Shown here: positions 51,984 to 61,274 of the stretch, piece after piece
How positions within the stretch are numbered: position 1 is the stretch's first letter
Layout: each line of letters begins with the position of its first letter
Source: an uncultured Bacteroidales bacterium
Lineage (GTDB): Bacteria; Bacteroidota; Bacteroidia; Bacteroidales; Bacteroidaceae
Direction of reading: 5' to 3'
Length of the DNA stretch: 64,000 bases
NCBI GenBank assembly: GCA_902760315.1
Contig: CACWFV010000016.1
Coordinates: forward strand, 1-64,000
Made by a program: the position numbers and the translations under genes
Notes under the pieces: model-generated
What the model was told of the DNA's origin: nothing
The model's database searches: none
What the model saw: the letters and a program-made list of their open reading frames with translations, nothing else

Positions 51984-52030
51984 GACAGTACGCCGGGCTA
52001 ACTGATGTGCTTCTATCAACTTTTGGTTGT

Positions 52031-52080
52031 CTTCCAAATATTATATCGCAAAATATTTGGAAGATTCTTTTTTTTTTCTT
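52031..52080 (+). terminator. Terminator after pyk, overlapping the next promoter
   Basis: A 12-bp stem (CTTCCAAATATT / AATATTTGGAAG) with a 9-nt loop is followed by ATTC and a run of about eleven T. The right arm contains the TTTG -33 box of the next gene. Confidence 0.9.
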
Positions 52081-52087
52081 ATCTTTG
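52056..52087 (+). promoter_or_regulatory. Promoter of the second propeller/AraC regulator
   Basis: TTTG at 52056-52059, 20 nt, TATCTTTG at 52080-52087; ATG 23 nt downstream. Confidence 0.72.
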
Positions 52088-52110
52088 CCCTCAATAATAA
52101 CAAAGACCTA

Positions 52111-54570
52111 ATGATTAAGAATCTCCATAATACACTATGTGTGCTATTGTTGGCGTTGATAAGCATCGACACCAAGGGTGGTGATGAGAATTTGGTCTTT
52201 TATGCCTACGACGGCTCAAACGGATTGGCTGATAATAGTGTGCAGATAGTGCAATGCACAAAGACGGGACGGGTGCTGATTTTTACCATTGGTCATGTGA
52301 ATTTCTTCGATGGTGACAATTTTACCCATATTGACCCAACTGAGCGTGATGTGATTGACTTACCCGGTTACCAGGGCAGTTATCAGATGTTTTTTGACAA
52401 GTATCACCACCTGTGGGGTAAGAACCGTGGAAAGTTAGCCTGTGTTGACTTGTTGACAGAGCGTTTCATATCTGACGTCGAGCGCGTCTACAAGGAAATG
52501 GGTGTTACCAAGCCAGTTGACGATATCTATGGTGACCACGATTGCAATATGTGGTTCCGCTCAAGTAAACAATTGGTTGACCCCAAGAAGGAGAAACGAT
52601 TTACCATTCAATCTTCCTCAATACTTCAGCATGTAGACCTTATTGCTGACAGCTTGCTGATGCTGTTCCATGCCGATGGTTCTGTGGGTGTTTACGACTA
52701 CAAGCATCCTCGTCACCTCTACACCGTTGATGCTTTTTCTACTGCCAACGAGAAGCGACGCTATGCTCATTCGTCGGCAGCTACTCTCGTGGGTAATTGC
52801 TATTATCAGATTCGAAAGGGAGAGAAAACGGCTGTACTTATGTGTTATGACATCCATGAGCGCTGTTGGACGAAACTATTTGAAATGCCGTTCCTCATGA
52901 ATAGCATCTATCCCAAGGATGACCAACTATACATTGCCTCTGAACAAGGTTACTTGGTGTACTCTCTGAAGACAGGCGATGTTAAACATTATAAGACCAT
53001 CACGTTGTCCAAAGGACGTACCATGTCGCCTCATGTCAACTCGCTGATGTTTGACAGACAGGGTGGGTTATGGATGGGTACTACCACCAATGGCTTGCTG
53101 TATGCCAAAGCATATCCAAGTCCTTTCGTCTCCTATGTCTCGCAGTCTCCCGAGGCGGCACCATTTATTCGTATGCTCGACCAAGAGGCTGTGCAAGAGG
53201 AAGTACTTCCGTATAGGGTGAATTGTCTTTTTACCGATAGCCGAGGATGGAAATGGGAGGGCACCTATACAGGTCTGACATTACGTCGTCCTGGGAAGGC
53301 TGATGTGAAGTTTACTCGTAGGGATGGACTCACTAATGAGGTGATACATGCCATCGTAGAAGACGACCAGCACCACATGTGGATATCAACAAGCTATGGC
53401 ATAGCACGCCTTTACGTGCGAGCAGATAGCGTTTACCATATTGAATCGTATATCAATAAGGACAATGTTCCTAACGATGCATTTCTAAACGGGCGTACGG
53501 CAAAGCTAGCTGACGGTACCATAGTGATGCAGTCTATCGATCATGTGGTGGTGTTTAATCCTGCCAACTTCCGCGGAGAGCGCTTTGGAGATATATCGCT
53601 TTACCCCAAATTGGTCAGATTGATGGTCAATGGTGTATTTATAGAGTCGGGTGTTAAGTTAGACGACAGAGTCATTCTGGAACGAAGTGCGTCGCGGACA
53701 CGAGAGTTTCATGTCAACTACAACCAAAACTCCATGTCGTTGACTTTTTCCGGACTCAATTATTTGCGTCCCATGCAGACCTATTACCGAGTGCGTGTGA
53801 AGGGCGTGCCGGCTTACGATGACTGGCGTATCCTTGGTTTCGGAAAGTCTGGCGGGCTGGTCGACAGAAATGGTATGCTCCACCTGCCGTTGACTGGTTT
53901 GAACCCTGGTGTCTATACTGTTGAATTGCAGACGTCCATGTGGCCCGATAAATGGGTTGTCGATCCATTGGTCTGGACCATACATGTCGACCAGCCCTGG
54001 TGGCGAACCTCCGGACTATATATCATGTTGGTGATGGTATTGCTGGTATTGGCCATTCTAAACTTCCTATATTTTAATCGAAACACAAAGATACGTATAC
54101 GTTGCTTGAATAATGAGAACGACATGATGACTCGTCTGCGTGGCTTTGCTAACCGTTGCGCAGAGATGCACGAGGAGCAATTGACACCCGTCACAGCTTC
54201 TGCCGACAATGATGTGTTATATGACAATCTTTCTGATAAGCAGGCTTTTGACAAAGTGATGCTGAAACTGATACCTTACGTCACAAGTCATCACAAAGAA
54301 CATTGCCACTTTCAGGAAGTTGCTGATGTGGCGGAGATGGGGAAAGGTGAACTGTATGTGTTGTTGGCTAACCATATTGACAAGAATCCGCGCTTACTAA
54401 TTAGTAAATTGCGTGTTCAGGAGGCAGCTCAATTGTTGAGTACTACGGACATGTCGGTTGAAGATATTGCTGACACGCTTCATTATTCGTCGCCCAATTA
54501 CTTCGTGACGTCTTTCTATCACCACTATCACGTCACTCCACGGGACTATCGGAATTCTACTGCTCGATAG
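52111..54570 (+). CDS. Second propeller sensor with AraC HTH and no kinase
   Basis: 819 residues from MIKNLHNTLCVLLLALISID, which gives a signal peptide; 28 further codons upstream are promoter and terminator. The sensor half is a divergent propeller (LWGKNRGKLACVD, LWMGTTTNGLLYAKA, MWISTSYGIARLY), then a Y_Y_Y-like domain (about 545-625), one membrane helix (about 631-653), an 80-residue linker and an AraC HTH (about 733-819, VEDIADTLHYSSPNYFVTSFYHHYHVTPRDY). As in the regulator at 5.1-8.1 kb, kinase and receiver domains are absent. No SusC/D or glycan genes are adjacent, so its target is unknown. The 3' end overlaps the convergent T9SS plug gene by 25 nt. Confidence 0.85.
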   Translation: MIKNLHNTLCVLLLALISIDTKGGDENLVFYAYDGSNGLADNSVQIVQCTKTGRVLIFTIGHVNFFDGDNFTHIDPTERDVIDLPGYQGSYQMFFDKYHHLWGKNRGKLACVDLLTERFISDVERVYKEMGVTKPVDDIYGDHDCNMWFRSSKQLVDPKKEKRFTIQSSSILQHVDLIADSLLMLFHADGSVGVYDYKHPRHLYTVDAFSTANEKRRYAHSSAATLVGNCYYQIRKGEKTAVLMCYDIHERCWTKLFEMPFLMNSIYPKDDQLYIASEQGYLVYSLKTGDVKHYKTITLSKGRTMSPHVNSLMFDRQGGLWMGTTTNGLLYAKAYPSPFVSYVSQSPEAAPFIRMLDQEAVQEEVLPYRVNCLFTDSRGWKWEGTYTGLTLRRPGKADVKFTRRDGLTNEVIHAIVEDDQHHMWISTSYGIARLYVRADSVYHIESYINKDNVPNDAFLNGRTAKLADGTIVMQSIDHVVVFNPANFRGERFGDISLYPKLVRLMVNGVFIESGVKLDDRVILERSASRTREFHVNYNQNSMSLTFSGLNYLRPMQTYYRVRVKGVPAYDDWRILGFGKSGGLVDRNGMLHLPLTGLNPGVYTVELQTSMWPDKWVVDPLVWTIHVDQPWWRTSGLYIMLVMVLLVLAILNFLYFNRNTKIRIRCLNNENDMMTRLRGFANRCAEMHEEQLTPVTASADNDVLYDNLSDKQAFDKVMLKLIPYVTSHHKEHCHFQEVADVAEMGKGELYVLLANHIDKNPRLLISKLRVQEAAQLLSTTDMSVEDIADTLHYSSPNYFVTSFYHHYHVTPRDYRNSTAR

Positions 54571-55784
54571 CCGACTAATTGCCACGTCCGACCAACTGCT
54601 TCCTTATAATACACCAGCACTTGGTATCTGTTCTCTGTTTGGAAGAAGTTGCCTTCAGTGGATGGTATTTTCCCGTCTGCCGTCACGTACCGGTAGTTGT
54701 AGTAGCCTTGCTTCTGTAGCAGTGCCGTATAGTACACCTTATGTGTTCCGTCATAACACATACGGTAGTGTTCCCGCTCTTTGTCGGTAGCCCATTGCCC
54801 GTCAATATATAGTTCACCCTGATAGGGACTTTGAAGTTCGTAGTTTACCCATACGTAGTCGCATGTATAGTCAGACTCAAAACGGTTGCTATTACGGATG
54901 CAAAAGGCTCCGTCTGCATCGGCGTCGGTCAGGTAGTTCTTTCTGGGGGTGGCCGGAAAGGGGTAAGCCTGATAGTTGGTTCCATCCCAGTGAATGCGGT
55001 CAAGTCCCATGGTGGTGTGGCTCACGTCAAGAATCTCAAATTTGTGATACTCGTTGCCGCCATCGAAGATGAGCTGGCGGTTGTGTTGCCATAGTAGTCC
55101 ATTGGGAGTGATGTGGTTAGGCTGGACGTTATGACGTGCATTGCTTGACTGCCAGTTTTGCATTACGACTGTCTGTAGCTGGGTTTCAAGGTCTGTGACG
55201 CGCAATTCGTTGTAATTCAGGCTGAAAGAGAGTTGTTGATGGCTGTCGTTGTGGTCAATGTCTGTGTTTGTGGTGACTTCTACGCCAATGGTCATTAACG
55301 GTTCTACCACATAGAATTCCACTTCCAGTAGTTTTTCGTCAGCGTTGTCCTCATCGTATATAGTCAGACGGTAGTTTCCGCTCATTTTCAATTGACAATA
55401 CTCATTAGGAATAGTCAACTGATAGTGAGTGAACAGCACCGTCGTATTGATAGAGTTTTGGTAGTCGCCTATCTGCCAGTCGTTGAATCCCTGTAGCCAG
55501 TCGCTTTCAAAAATCTCTTCTGATGTGCTCCAATCGGCTTCGCAATGGTCAATGTGGCATGTCAATCGGTGATAGTTGTGTGAGAACTCGTCAAACCCGA
55601 TGTTCAGCACGTCATCACTGCCCAATGTCATTACCGGACGGTTCATCCAGTCGTTGCCAACTATGCTAGTCAGTGTCTTGACGCGTGGTGAAAAGATGCG
55701 GTTGTCGCTCCACACCATGATAGTCACCAACAGCAATAGTACTGTTAGCGAAAGCCTATAGACAAGATGCAGACGGCGGAACAT
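54546..55784 (-). CDS. T9SS plug-type protein (DUF5103)
   Basis: 412 residues with a signal peptide or anchor (MFRRLHLVYRLSLTVLLLLVTIMVWS). RIFSPRVKTLTSIVGNDWMNRPVMTLGSDDVLNIGFDEFSHNYHRLTCHIDHCEADW is the DUF5103 start, and the C-terminal YYTALLQKQGYYNYRY with EGNFFQTENRYQVLVYYKEAVGRTWQLVGY its end. In Flavobacterium a protein of this family plugs the SprA translocon of the type IX secretion system. It is the fourth gene of the hisG-hisD-hisC transcript (26 bp after hisC), an unexpected partner. Confidence 0.85.
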   Translation of the reverse strand: MFRRLHLVYRLSLTVLLLLVTIMVWSDNRIFSPRVKTLTSIVGNDWMNRPVMTLGSDDVLNIGFDEFSHNYHRLTCHIDHCEADWSTSEEIFESDWLQGFNDWQIGDYQNSINTTVLFTHYQLTIPNEYCQLKMSGNYRLTIYDEDNADEKLLEVEFYVVEPLMTIGVEVTTNTDIDHNDSHQQLSFSLNYNELRVTDLETQLQTVVMQNWQSSNARHNVQPNHITPNGLLWQHNRQLIFDGGNEYHKFEILDVSHTTMGLDRIHWDGTNYQAYPFPATPRKNYLTDADADGAFCIRNSNRFESDYTCDYVWVNYELQSPYQGELYIDGQWATDKEREHYRMCYDGTHKVYYTALLQKQGYYNYRYVTADGKIPSTEGNFFQTENRYQVLVYYKEAVGRTWQLVGYRAVEFR

Positions 55785-55811
55785 CAGTGCTTAACGTTCA
55801 ATGTGATACTG

Positions 55812-56855
55812 TCAGTATTGCCTTAGTGCACTGAGTAGTTCGTTGTTCTCTGTGCGTGTACCGATAGTGATGCGCAGGCAGTTCTGGCAAAGTTGAATAC
55901 GTGAGCGGTTGCGTACAATGATGCCCTTGTCCACCAAGTAGTCGTAAATGTGCTTGGCATCAGTCACACGTGTCAGAAAGAAGTTAGCGTCCGAAGGAAA
56001 TATCTGCTCACAGATACGAAGCTCGCTGAAAGACTGCATCAGAATGTTGCGTTCCTGTAATAGCTGTCTAACGTATTTGTCTATCTCGTAGGGGTCTTTC
56101 AGCATCTCTATGGCCTGTTGCTGTGTGAGCAGGTTGACATTATAGGGATATTTTACCTTATTATATATAGCTATAATCTCTTTTGATGCGAAAGCCATAC
56201 CCAGACGGATTGCAGCAGAACCCCATGCCTTTGACATGGTTTGAAGTATGATGAGGTTGGGGTGTGTAGGCAACTCCCTGCGCAGCGATAGTTGCTGTGC
56301 AAAGTCAATGTAGGCTTCGTCAACGATGACGATGCCCTCGAAACTCTCAATGATTTTTAGCATCTCGTCACGGTCAAGCGAATTACCTGTAGGATTATTG
56401 GGTGAACAGAGCCAAATGATTTTTGTGTACTTGTCACAAGCGTTAAGCACAGTATTGGCATGTAACTGGAAGTGGTCGTCAAGCAGTACCTGGCGACACT
56501 CTATGTCGTTGATGTCTGCACACACTTGATACATGCCATAAGTGGGTGCTATGCTGACTACGTTGTCACGTCCGGGTTCGCAAAAGATACGATAAGGCAA
56601 GTCGATGGCTTCGTCGCTACCATTACCCAGAAAAATATTCTCAGTCGGTACTCCTTTTACTTTTTCGAGCATGGCTTTCAGCTCACGCTGCAAGGGATCC
56701 GGGTAGCGGTTGAACGGGGCGTTATATGGATTCTCGTTGGCATCCAAAAAAACGTGGGCTTCCTTTCCGGAGTATTCGTCACGAGCTGAGGAATAGGGAG
56801 CCAGCGACCAAATGTTTTTTCTTACCAGTTGTTCTAATGGTAGCATATTGTTCAA
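55812..56855 (-). CDS. hisC: Histidinol-phosphate aminotransferase
   Basis: 347 residues. It is a class I/II PLP aminotransferase: [68 protein letters not shown] (PLP lysine in SKAWG) and [27 protein letters not shown]. It makes histidinol phosphate from imidazole acetol phosphate with glutamate. It lies 19 bp after hisD and before the T9SS plug gene. A second ATG three codons in is possible. Confidence 0.95.
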   Translation of the reverse strand: MNNMLPLEQLVRKNIWSLAPYSSARDEYSGKEAHVFLDANENPYNAPFNRYPDPLQRELKAMLEKVKGVPTENIFLGNGSDEAIDLPYRIFCEPGRDNVVSIAPTYGMYQVCADINDIECRQVLLDDHFQLHANTVLNACDKYTKIIWLCSPNNPTGNSLDRDEMLKIIESFEGIVIVDEAYIDFAQQLSLRRELPTHPNLIILQTMSKAWGSAAIRLGMAFASKEIIAIYNKVKYPYNVNLLTQQQAIEMLKDPYEIDKYVRQLLQERNILMQSFSELRICEQIFPSDANFFLTRVTDAKHIYDYLVDKGIIVRNRSRIQLCQNCLRITIGTRTENNELLSALRQY

Positions 56856-56874
56856 GAATAATTGTCTGTTGTCA

Positions 56875-58158
56875 TTATTTGATGGAATGCATCCTTACCG
56901 TCATAGCATTTTTGTGAGCATCCAATTGTTCGGCTTCGGCCATTAACTCCACAGCATGACCTATGTTCCGGATGCCTTCTTCCGTGAGGTGTTGGAAGGT
57001 TATCTTGCGGCAGTAGGAGTCAAGGTTGACACCGTTATAAGTTGTTGCATAGCCATGAGTGGGCAAAGTGTGGTTGGTGCCGCTGGCATAGTCGCCGGCA
57101 CTCTCGCATGCGTATGGTCCTAAGAATACACTGCCGGCGTTGACAACACCTTCTGCCAATGCGTCGTAGTTGTCGGTCTGGATAATCAGGTGCTCCGGTG
57201 CGTAAGCGTTTGACAAACCTATCATCTCGTCAACAGAATTGACAAGCACATAGCGACTGTTTTCCAATGCTTGGGCAGCAATCTCCTGTCGGGGAAGTAA
57301 GACTAACTGTCTGTTTACTTCGTCCTGTACCTCCTTTAGTTTTTGTTCTGATGTGGTGATGAAAAGTACTTGTGAGTCTATGCCGTGTTCAGCTTGCGAC
57401 AGCAGGTCGGCAGCAACAAATTCTGCGTTGGCGGTTGCATCGGCTAACACGCAGACCTCGCTTGGACCTGCAGGCATATCAATGGCTACCTCGTCGAGAC
57501 TTACCTGTTGCTTAGCAGCCATAACGTACTGATTGCCGGGCCCAAATATCTTATATACCTTAGGTACTGATTGTGTTCCATAGGCCATGGCGCCAATTGC
57601 CTGAACACCGCCTGCTTTGAATATTTTGCTCACACCGGCAATGCGCGCTGCCATGAGGATAGCCGGGTTCACCTTGCCTGCACGGTTGGGTGGCGTGCAG
57701 AGCACAATCTCTGTGCAACCGGCAATCTTGGCGGGTGTGGCGAGCATCAGTACGGTGGAAAAAAGTGGGGCAGTACCGCCTGGAATATAGAGACCAACAC
57801 GCTCTATGGCGACACTCTTCTGCCAACAAGTTACTCCAGGCTGAGTTTCTATCTTGCGACTATCAAATTTCTGCGAGGCATGGAATTTGTAAATATTTTC
57901 ATGAGCCAGTTGAATGGCTTTTTTCAATTCATTGCTTACCAACTGCTCAGCTTCAGCAAGTTCTTGCTCACTAACAGCCAGCGACTCCAGCATTACTTTG
58001 TCGAATTTCAGCCCATATTCCTTGACAGCCTCATCGCCACGCTGTTTGACATCAGCCAGAACGGTGCTTACCGTTGCGTTCAGTTTAGTTAGGTCCAGGC
58101 GAGGACGAGTCACGATCTCGTTCCACACTTCCTGTTTGGGATATTGATATATCTTCAT
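56875..58158 (-). CDS. hisD: Histidinol dehydrogenase
   Basis: 427 residues, full length. The fold and motifs are complete: [71 protein letters not shown] (zinc ligands in the QAEHG segment) and [19 protein letters not shown]. It oxidises histidinol to histidine in two steps with NAD. It is 32 bp after hisG and 19 bp before hisC. Confidence 0.96.
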   Translation of the reverse strand: MKIYQYPKQEVWNEIVTRPRLDLTKLNATVSTVLADVKQRGDEAVKEYGLKFDKVMLESLAVSEQELAEAEQLVSNELKKAIQLAHENIYKFHASQKFDSRKIETQPGVTCWQKSVAIERVGLYIPGGTAPLFSTVLMLATPAKIAGCTEIVLCTPPNRAGKVNPAILMAARIAGVSKIFKAGGVQAIGAMAYGTQSVPKVYKIFGPGNQYVMAAKQQVSLDEVAIDMPAGPSEVCVLADATANAEFVAADLLSQAEHGIDSQVLFITTSEQKLKEVQDEVNRQLVLLPRQEIAAQALENSRYVLVNSVDEMIGLSNAYAPEHLIIQTDNYDALAEGVVNAGSVFLGPYACESAGDYASGTNHTLPTHGYATTYNGVNLDSYCRKITFQHLTEEGIRNIGHAVELMAEAEQLDAHKNAMTVRMHSIK

Positions 58159-58190
58159 AAAATAGCAGCAAATGCTTTTATCGTATGTAC

Positions 58191-59042
58191 TCAGAGTATC
58201 ATCTTCTCAATGGGAGTTACCAAGATGCCTTGAGCACCCATCTCCTTCAATTTGCCAATGATTTCCCAGAAGCGCTTCTGGTCTAGCACAGTGTGTACTG
58301 AGCACCAGTCTTCGTCAGCCAGTGGTATGATGGTGGGACTCTTAAGACCTGGCAGTACATTGATGATTTCTTGCAGATGGGCCTTAGGAGCGTTCATGCG
58401 TACATACTTCTTGTCTTCTGCGTCTTTTACGGCCTTGAAGCGGAATAGCATCTCCTCCAATATCTGACGCTTCTCCCGGTTTAGCTTCTTGTTGCCAATG
58501 AGAAGCGCTTCGCTCTGCATGACCACCTCCACTTCGCGCAAGTTGTTACTGACCAAGGTAGAACCACTGCTGACAATGTCGAAGATACCGTCGGCTAGGC
58601 CGATTCCCGGACTGATTTCCACCGAACCGGTGATGACGTGAATTTCGGCGTCAATCTCCTGCTCTGCTAAATACTTCTTTAATATGTGTGGATAGCTGGT
58701 TGCAATTTTCTTACCATTAAACCAGTTGACACCACGATAGTCAATATCCTTTGGAATGGCCAGCGATAGGCGGCATTTAGAGAAACCTAAACGTGAGATG
58801 ATTTCTGCATCTTCGCCTCGCTCGACAAATTCGTTTTCTCCTACTACACCGATGTCTGCTACACCTGAAGCTACGCTCTGTGGAATATCGTCATCGCGCA
58901 GGTAAAGCACTTCCAAGGGGAAATTGCCTGACTGTACTAGCAGGGTTCTGCGTCCTGAACTTATCTTAATGTCTGCTTCTGATAGCAGGTTCATGGTGTC
59001 GTCGAAAAGACGGCCTTTTGATTGTACTGCAATTCTTAACAT
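58191..59042 (-). CDS. hisG: ATP phosphoribosyltransferase, long form
   Basis: 283 residues. The catalytic part (LRIAVQSKGRLFDDTMNLL, GVADIGVVGENEFVERG, RIATSYPHILKKYL-like IATSYPH, GSVEISPGIGLADGIFDIVSSGSTLVSNNL) is followed by a C-terminal ferredoxin-like domain (about 210-283, PKAHLQEIINVLPGLKSPTIIPLADEDW), which in the long form binds histidine for feedback inhibition. It is the first step of histidine synthesis. A TAATTTTG box on the minus strand (59068-59075) drives the operon. The leader is only about 20 nt, so there is no space for a his attenuator. Confidence 0.95.
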   Translation of the reverse strand: MLRIAVQSKGRLFDDTMNLLSEADIKISSGRRTLLVQSGNFPLEVLYLRDDDIPQSVASGVADIGVVGENEFVERGEDAEIISRLGFSKCRLSLAIPKDIDYRGVNWFNGKKIATSYPHILKKYLAEQEIDAEIHVITGSVEISPGIGLADGIFDIVSSGSTLVSNNLREVEVVMQSEALLIGNKKLNREKRQILEEMLFRFKAVKDAEDKKYVRMNAPKAHLQEIINVLPGLKSPTIIPLADEDWCSVHTVLDQKRFWEIIGKLKEMGAQGILVTPIEKMIL

Positions 59043-59128
59043 ATCTAATTTATTCTAATTTAGCTTGCAAAATTACACATTTTCAATGATATTTGCAAGA
59101 AAATGATTACTTTTGCACCCTAAATTGA

Positions 59129-60286
59129 ATGAAATTGAACAGAAACAGCATTTATATTCATCTTTTGGCTCTATTGCTCCTTCTTGCTGCTTGCGGACAG
59201 AAGCGCCAAGAACCTGTTGTCGCCCCTTGGGGTGAAATTGCTGACACGATACCCGCTGGCGAAGATTTCGATTTGGATGATATTCAGAGAAATGGCGAAC
59301 TCATCGCTCTTACGCTTACCGGCCCGGAGACCTATTACGATTATCGTGGCAAGCATTTGGGCACCCATTATTTGCTCTGCCAGCGTTTTGCGGACCAGTT
59401 GGGAGTCAGTTTACGCATGGAGGTTTGCCGTGATAGCAGCGAGATGCTCCAGCGCTTGGCAGATGGCGAGGCAGATCTCATTTGTTATCCCTTGTCCAAG
59501 AAGGGACTGGGTTGGATGGTCGATAAAGAGAAAGAAGACCTCCATCAAGAGTTGCAGAAATGGTATCGGCCCTCACTGATGGCTGAGGTCAAGAAACAAG
59601 AGGAGTATTTGTTGTCGTCACGTAGCGTCAGACGTCGTGTCTTTGCTCCCATGCTTAACCGCTCTGGTGGTGTTATCTCTCATTACGATGCTTTTTTTCA
59701 ACACTATGCTTCACAGATAAGGTGGGACTGGCGACTTTTGGCAGCTCAGTGCTATCAAGAGTCTACTTTCGACCCACAGGCTCACTCTTGGGCCGGCGCT
59801 TGTGGGCTGATGCAGATTATGCCCTCTACAGCCGACCATCTTGGGTTGGCGCGTTCTGACATCTACCATCCCGAAAAGAATATTGCTGCTGCAGTCAAGT
59901 ATATGGCTGAATTGGAACAGTCGTTCTCTGACATTAATGATCGTTCTGAACGTACAAAGTTCGTGTTGGCAGCCTATAATGGTGGCGGCTATCACATCCG
60001 CGACGCTATGGCTCTGGCCGGTAAGTATGGGCGCTCCGCTAACCGTTGGCGTGAGGTTGAACCTTTCGTTCAAGGCTTGCAGCGTGCGGAATTCTATAAT
60101 GACCCCGTGGTGCACAACGGCTATATGCGTGGTTCTGAAACCGTCAACTATGTGCGTCGGATTATGGAACGTTGGAACGGCTATCGTGGAGTCAAAACCG
60201 TTCATTCCGCTGCATGTCCTACAGGTGTCCCGCAGAAGGCAAAGCGTCAGAGGAAAGCGAAATATCAGGTAACAGAAAGTCCGTAG
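59129..60286 (+). CDS. MltF-like lytic transglycosylase lipoprotein
   Basis: 385 residues. The lipoprotein signal ends LLLLAAC. Residues about 50-180 resemble a solute-binding-protein module (ALTLTGPETYYDYRGKHLGTHYLLCQRFADQLGVSLRM, GEADLICYPL). Residues about 190-345 form an SLT domain: WRLLAAQCYQESTFDPQAHSWAGACGLMQIMPSTA with catalytic Glu in QEST, and KFVLAAYNGGGYHIRDAM. It cleaves peptidoglycan from the periplasmic side of the outer membrane. The binding-protein module may tune activity. The -7 box TACTTTTG (59108-59115) lies 13 nt before the ATG, divergent from hisG. Confidence 0.92.
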   Translation: MKLNRNSIYIHLLALLLLLAACGQKRQEPVVAPWGEIADTIPAGEDFDLDDIQRNGELIALTLTGPETYYDYRGKHLGTHYLLCQRFADQLGVSLRMEVCRDSSEMLQRLADGEADLICYPLSKKGLGWMVDKEKEDLHQELQKWYRPSLMAEVKKQEEYLLSSRSVRRRVFAPMLNRSGGVISHYDAFFQHYASQIRWDWRLLAAQCYQESTFDPQAHSWAGACGLMQIMPSTADHLGLARSDIYHPEKNIAAAVKYMAELEQSFSDINDRSERTKFVLAAYNGGGYHIRDAMALAGKYGRSANRWREVEPFVQGLQRAEFYNDPVVHNGYMRGSETVNYVRRIMERWNGYRGVKTVHSAACPTGVPQKAKRQRKAKYQVTESP

Positions 60287-60338
60287 CTGTCTATACTTCT
60301 TGCTCCGTTCTTCATCTCTCATCATTTTTTGTTGATTT

Positions 60339-60370
60339 TTTGTTTAATTGCAAAAAAAAATGTACCTTTG
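60339..60370 (+). promoter_or_regulatory. Promoter of mazG
   Basis: TTTG at 60339-60342, 20 nt, TACCTTTG at 60363-60370. The ATG at 60379 is only 8 nt beyond, so the message is predicted to be leaderless or nearly so. Confidence 0.75.
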
Positions 60371-60378
60371 CAGAAGTT

Positions 60379-61257
60379 ATGAAACAGAGACACACCCGTG
60401 AGGAGAAAATGGCAGCATTTGGACGCATGCTTGACGTGCTTGACGCACTAAGAGAAAAATGTCCTTGGGATCGTAAGCAAACCAATGAAAGCCTGCGGCC
60501 CAATACCATAGAAGAAACCTATGAGCTCTGCGACGCTCTGATGAAGGACGACGTGGCAGATATCTGTAAAGAGCTGGGCGACGTGTTGTTGCATGTTGCC
60601 TTCTACGCTAAGATAGGTGAAGAAAAAGAGCAGTTCGACGTGGCAGATGTTTGTAATCATTTGGTAGACAAACTCATATTTCGTCACCCTCATGTCTATC
60701 ACCCCTCGCAAGTTGGGGCATCCCATCCGCGTCCATTGCCTTATGGCGAGAATGAGGAGGATTGCGAATTTGCCAAGGTTAAAAGCGTGGAACAGGTGCT
60801 TGATAATTGGGAACAAATCAAACAAAAGGAGAAAGGTGGTAATAAGACCGTATTGGCAGGTGTCCCCGCCGCTTTACCATCCCTCATTAAGGCTTATCGT
60901 ATTCAAGATAAAGCCCGCCATGTGGGATTCGATTGGGAGGACCGCCAAGACGTTTGGTCGAAGGTGCGTGAGGAGTTGCAAGAACTGGAAGATGAACTAC
61001 AGCGTGAAGACCGTCAGCGTTCGGAGGAAGAACTGGGCGATTTTTTATTCTCTGTAATCAATGCGGCACGTTTATATAAGCTGAACCCAGATAATGCTTT
61101 GGAGAAAACGAATCAGAAGTTTATTCGCAGGTTCAACTACATCGAACAGCATAGTATTAAGATGGGAAGTCCTCTGACTGAGATGACGCTGGAAGATATG
61201 GATAAGCTATGGAATGAGGCCAAACAAGTAGAAAAACTAGAAGAAGACAAAAAGTAA
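60379..61257 (+). CDS. mazG: Nucleoside triphosphate pyrophosphohydrolase
   Basis: 292 residues from MKQRHTREEKMAAFGRML; the upstream open frame is 3' MltF and promoter. Two MazG domains are present. The first has LREKCPWDRKQTNESLRPNTIEETYELCDAL and DICKELGDVLLHVAFYA with the EExxE and ExxD metal motifs; the second has KVREELQELEDEL and SEEELGDFLFSVINAARLY. It hydrolyses non-canonical or excess (d)NTPs to monophosphates. The stretch PSQVGASHPRPLPYGENEED (about 111-130) is not usual at this place and looks like an in-frame insertion. The next lipoprotein gene starts 17 nt later. Confidence 0.95.
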   Translation: MKQRHTREEKMAAFGRMLDVLDALREKCPWDRKQTNESLRPNTIEETYELCDALMKDDVADICKELGDVLLHVAFYAKIGEEKEQFDVADVCNHLVDKLIFRHPHVYHPSQVGASHPRPLPYGENEEDCEFAKVKSVEQVLDNWEQIKQKEKGGNKTVLAGVPAALPSLIKAYRIQDKARHVGFDWEDRQDVWSKVREELQELEDELQREDRQRSEEELGDFLFSVINAARLYKLNPDNALEKTNQKFIRRFNYIEQHSIKMGSPLTEMTLEDMDKLWNEAKQVEKLEEDKK

Positions 61258-61274
61258 CTTGTAAAACCATTATA

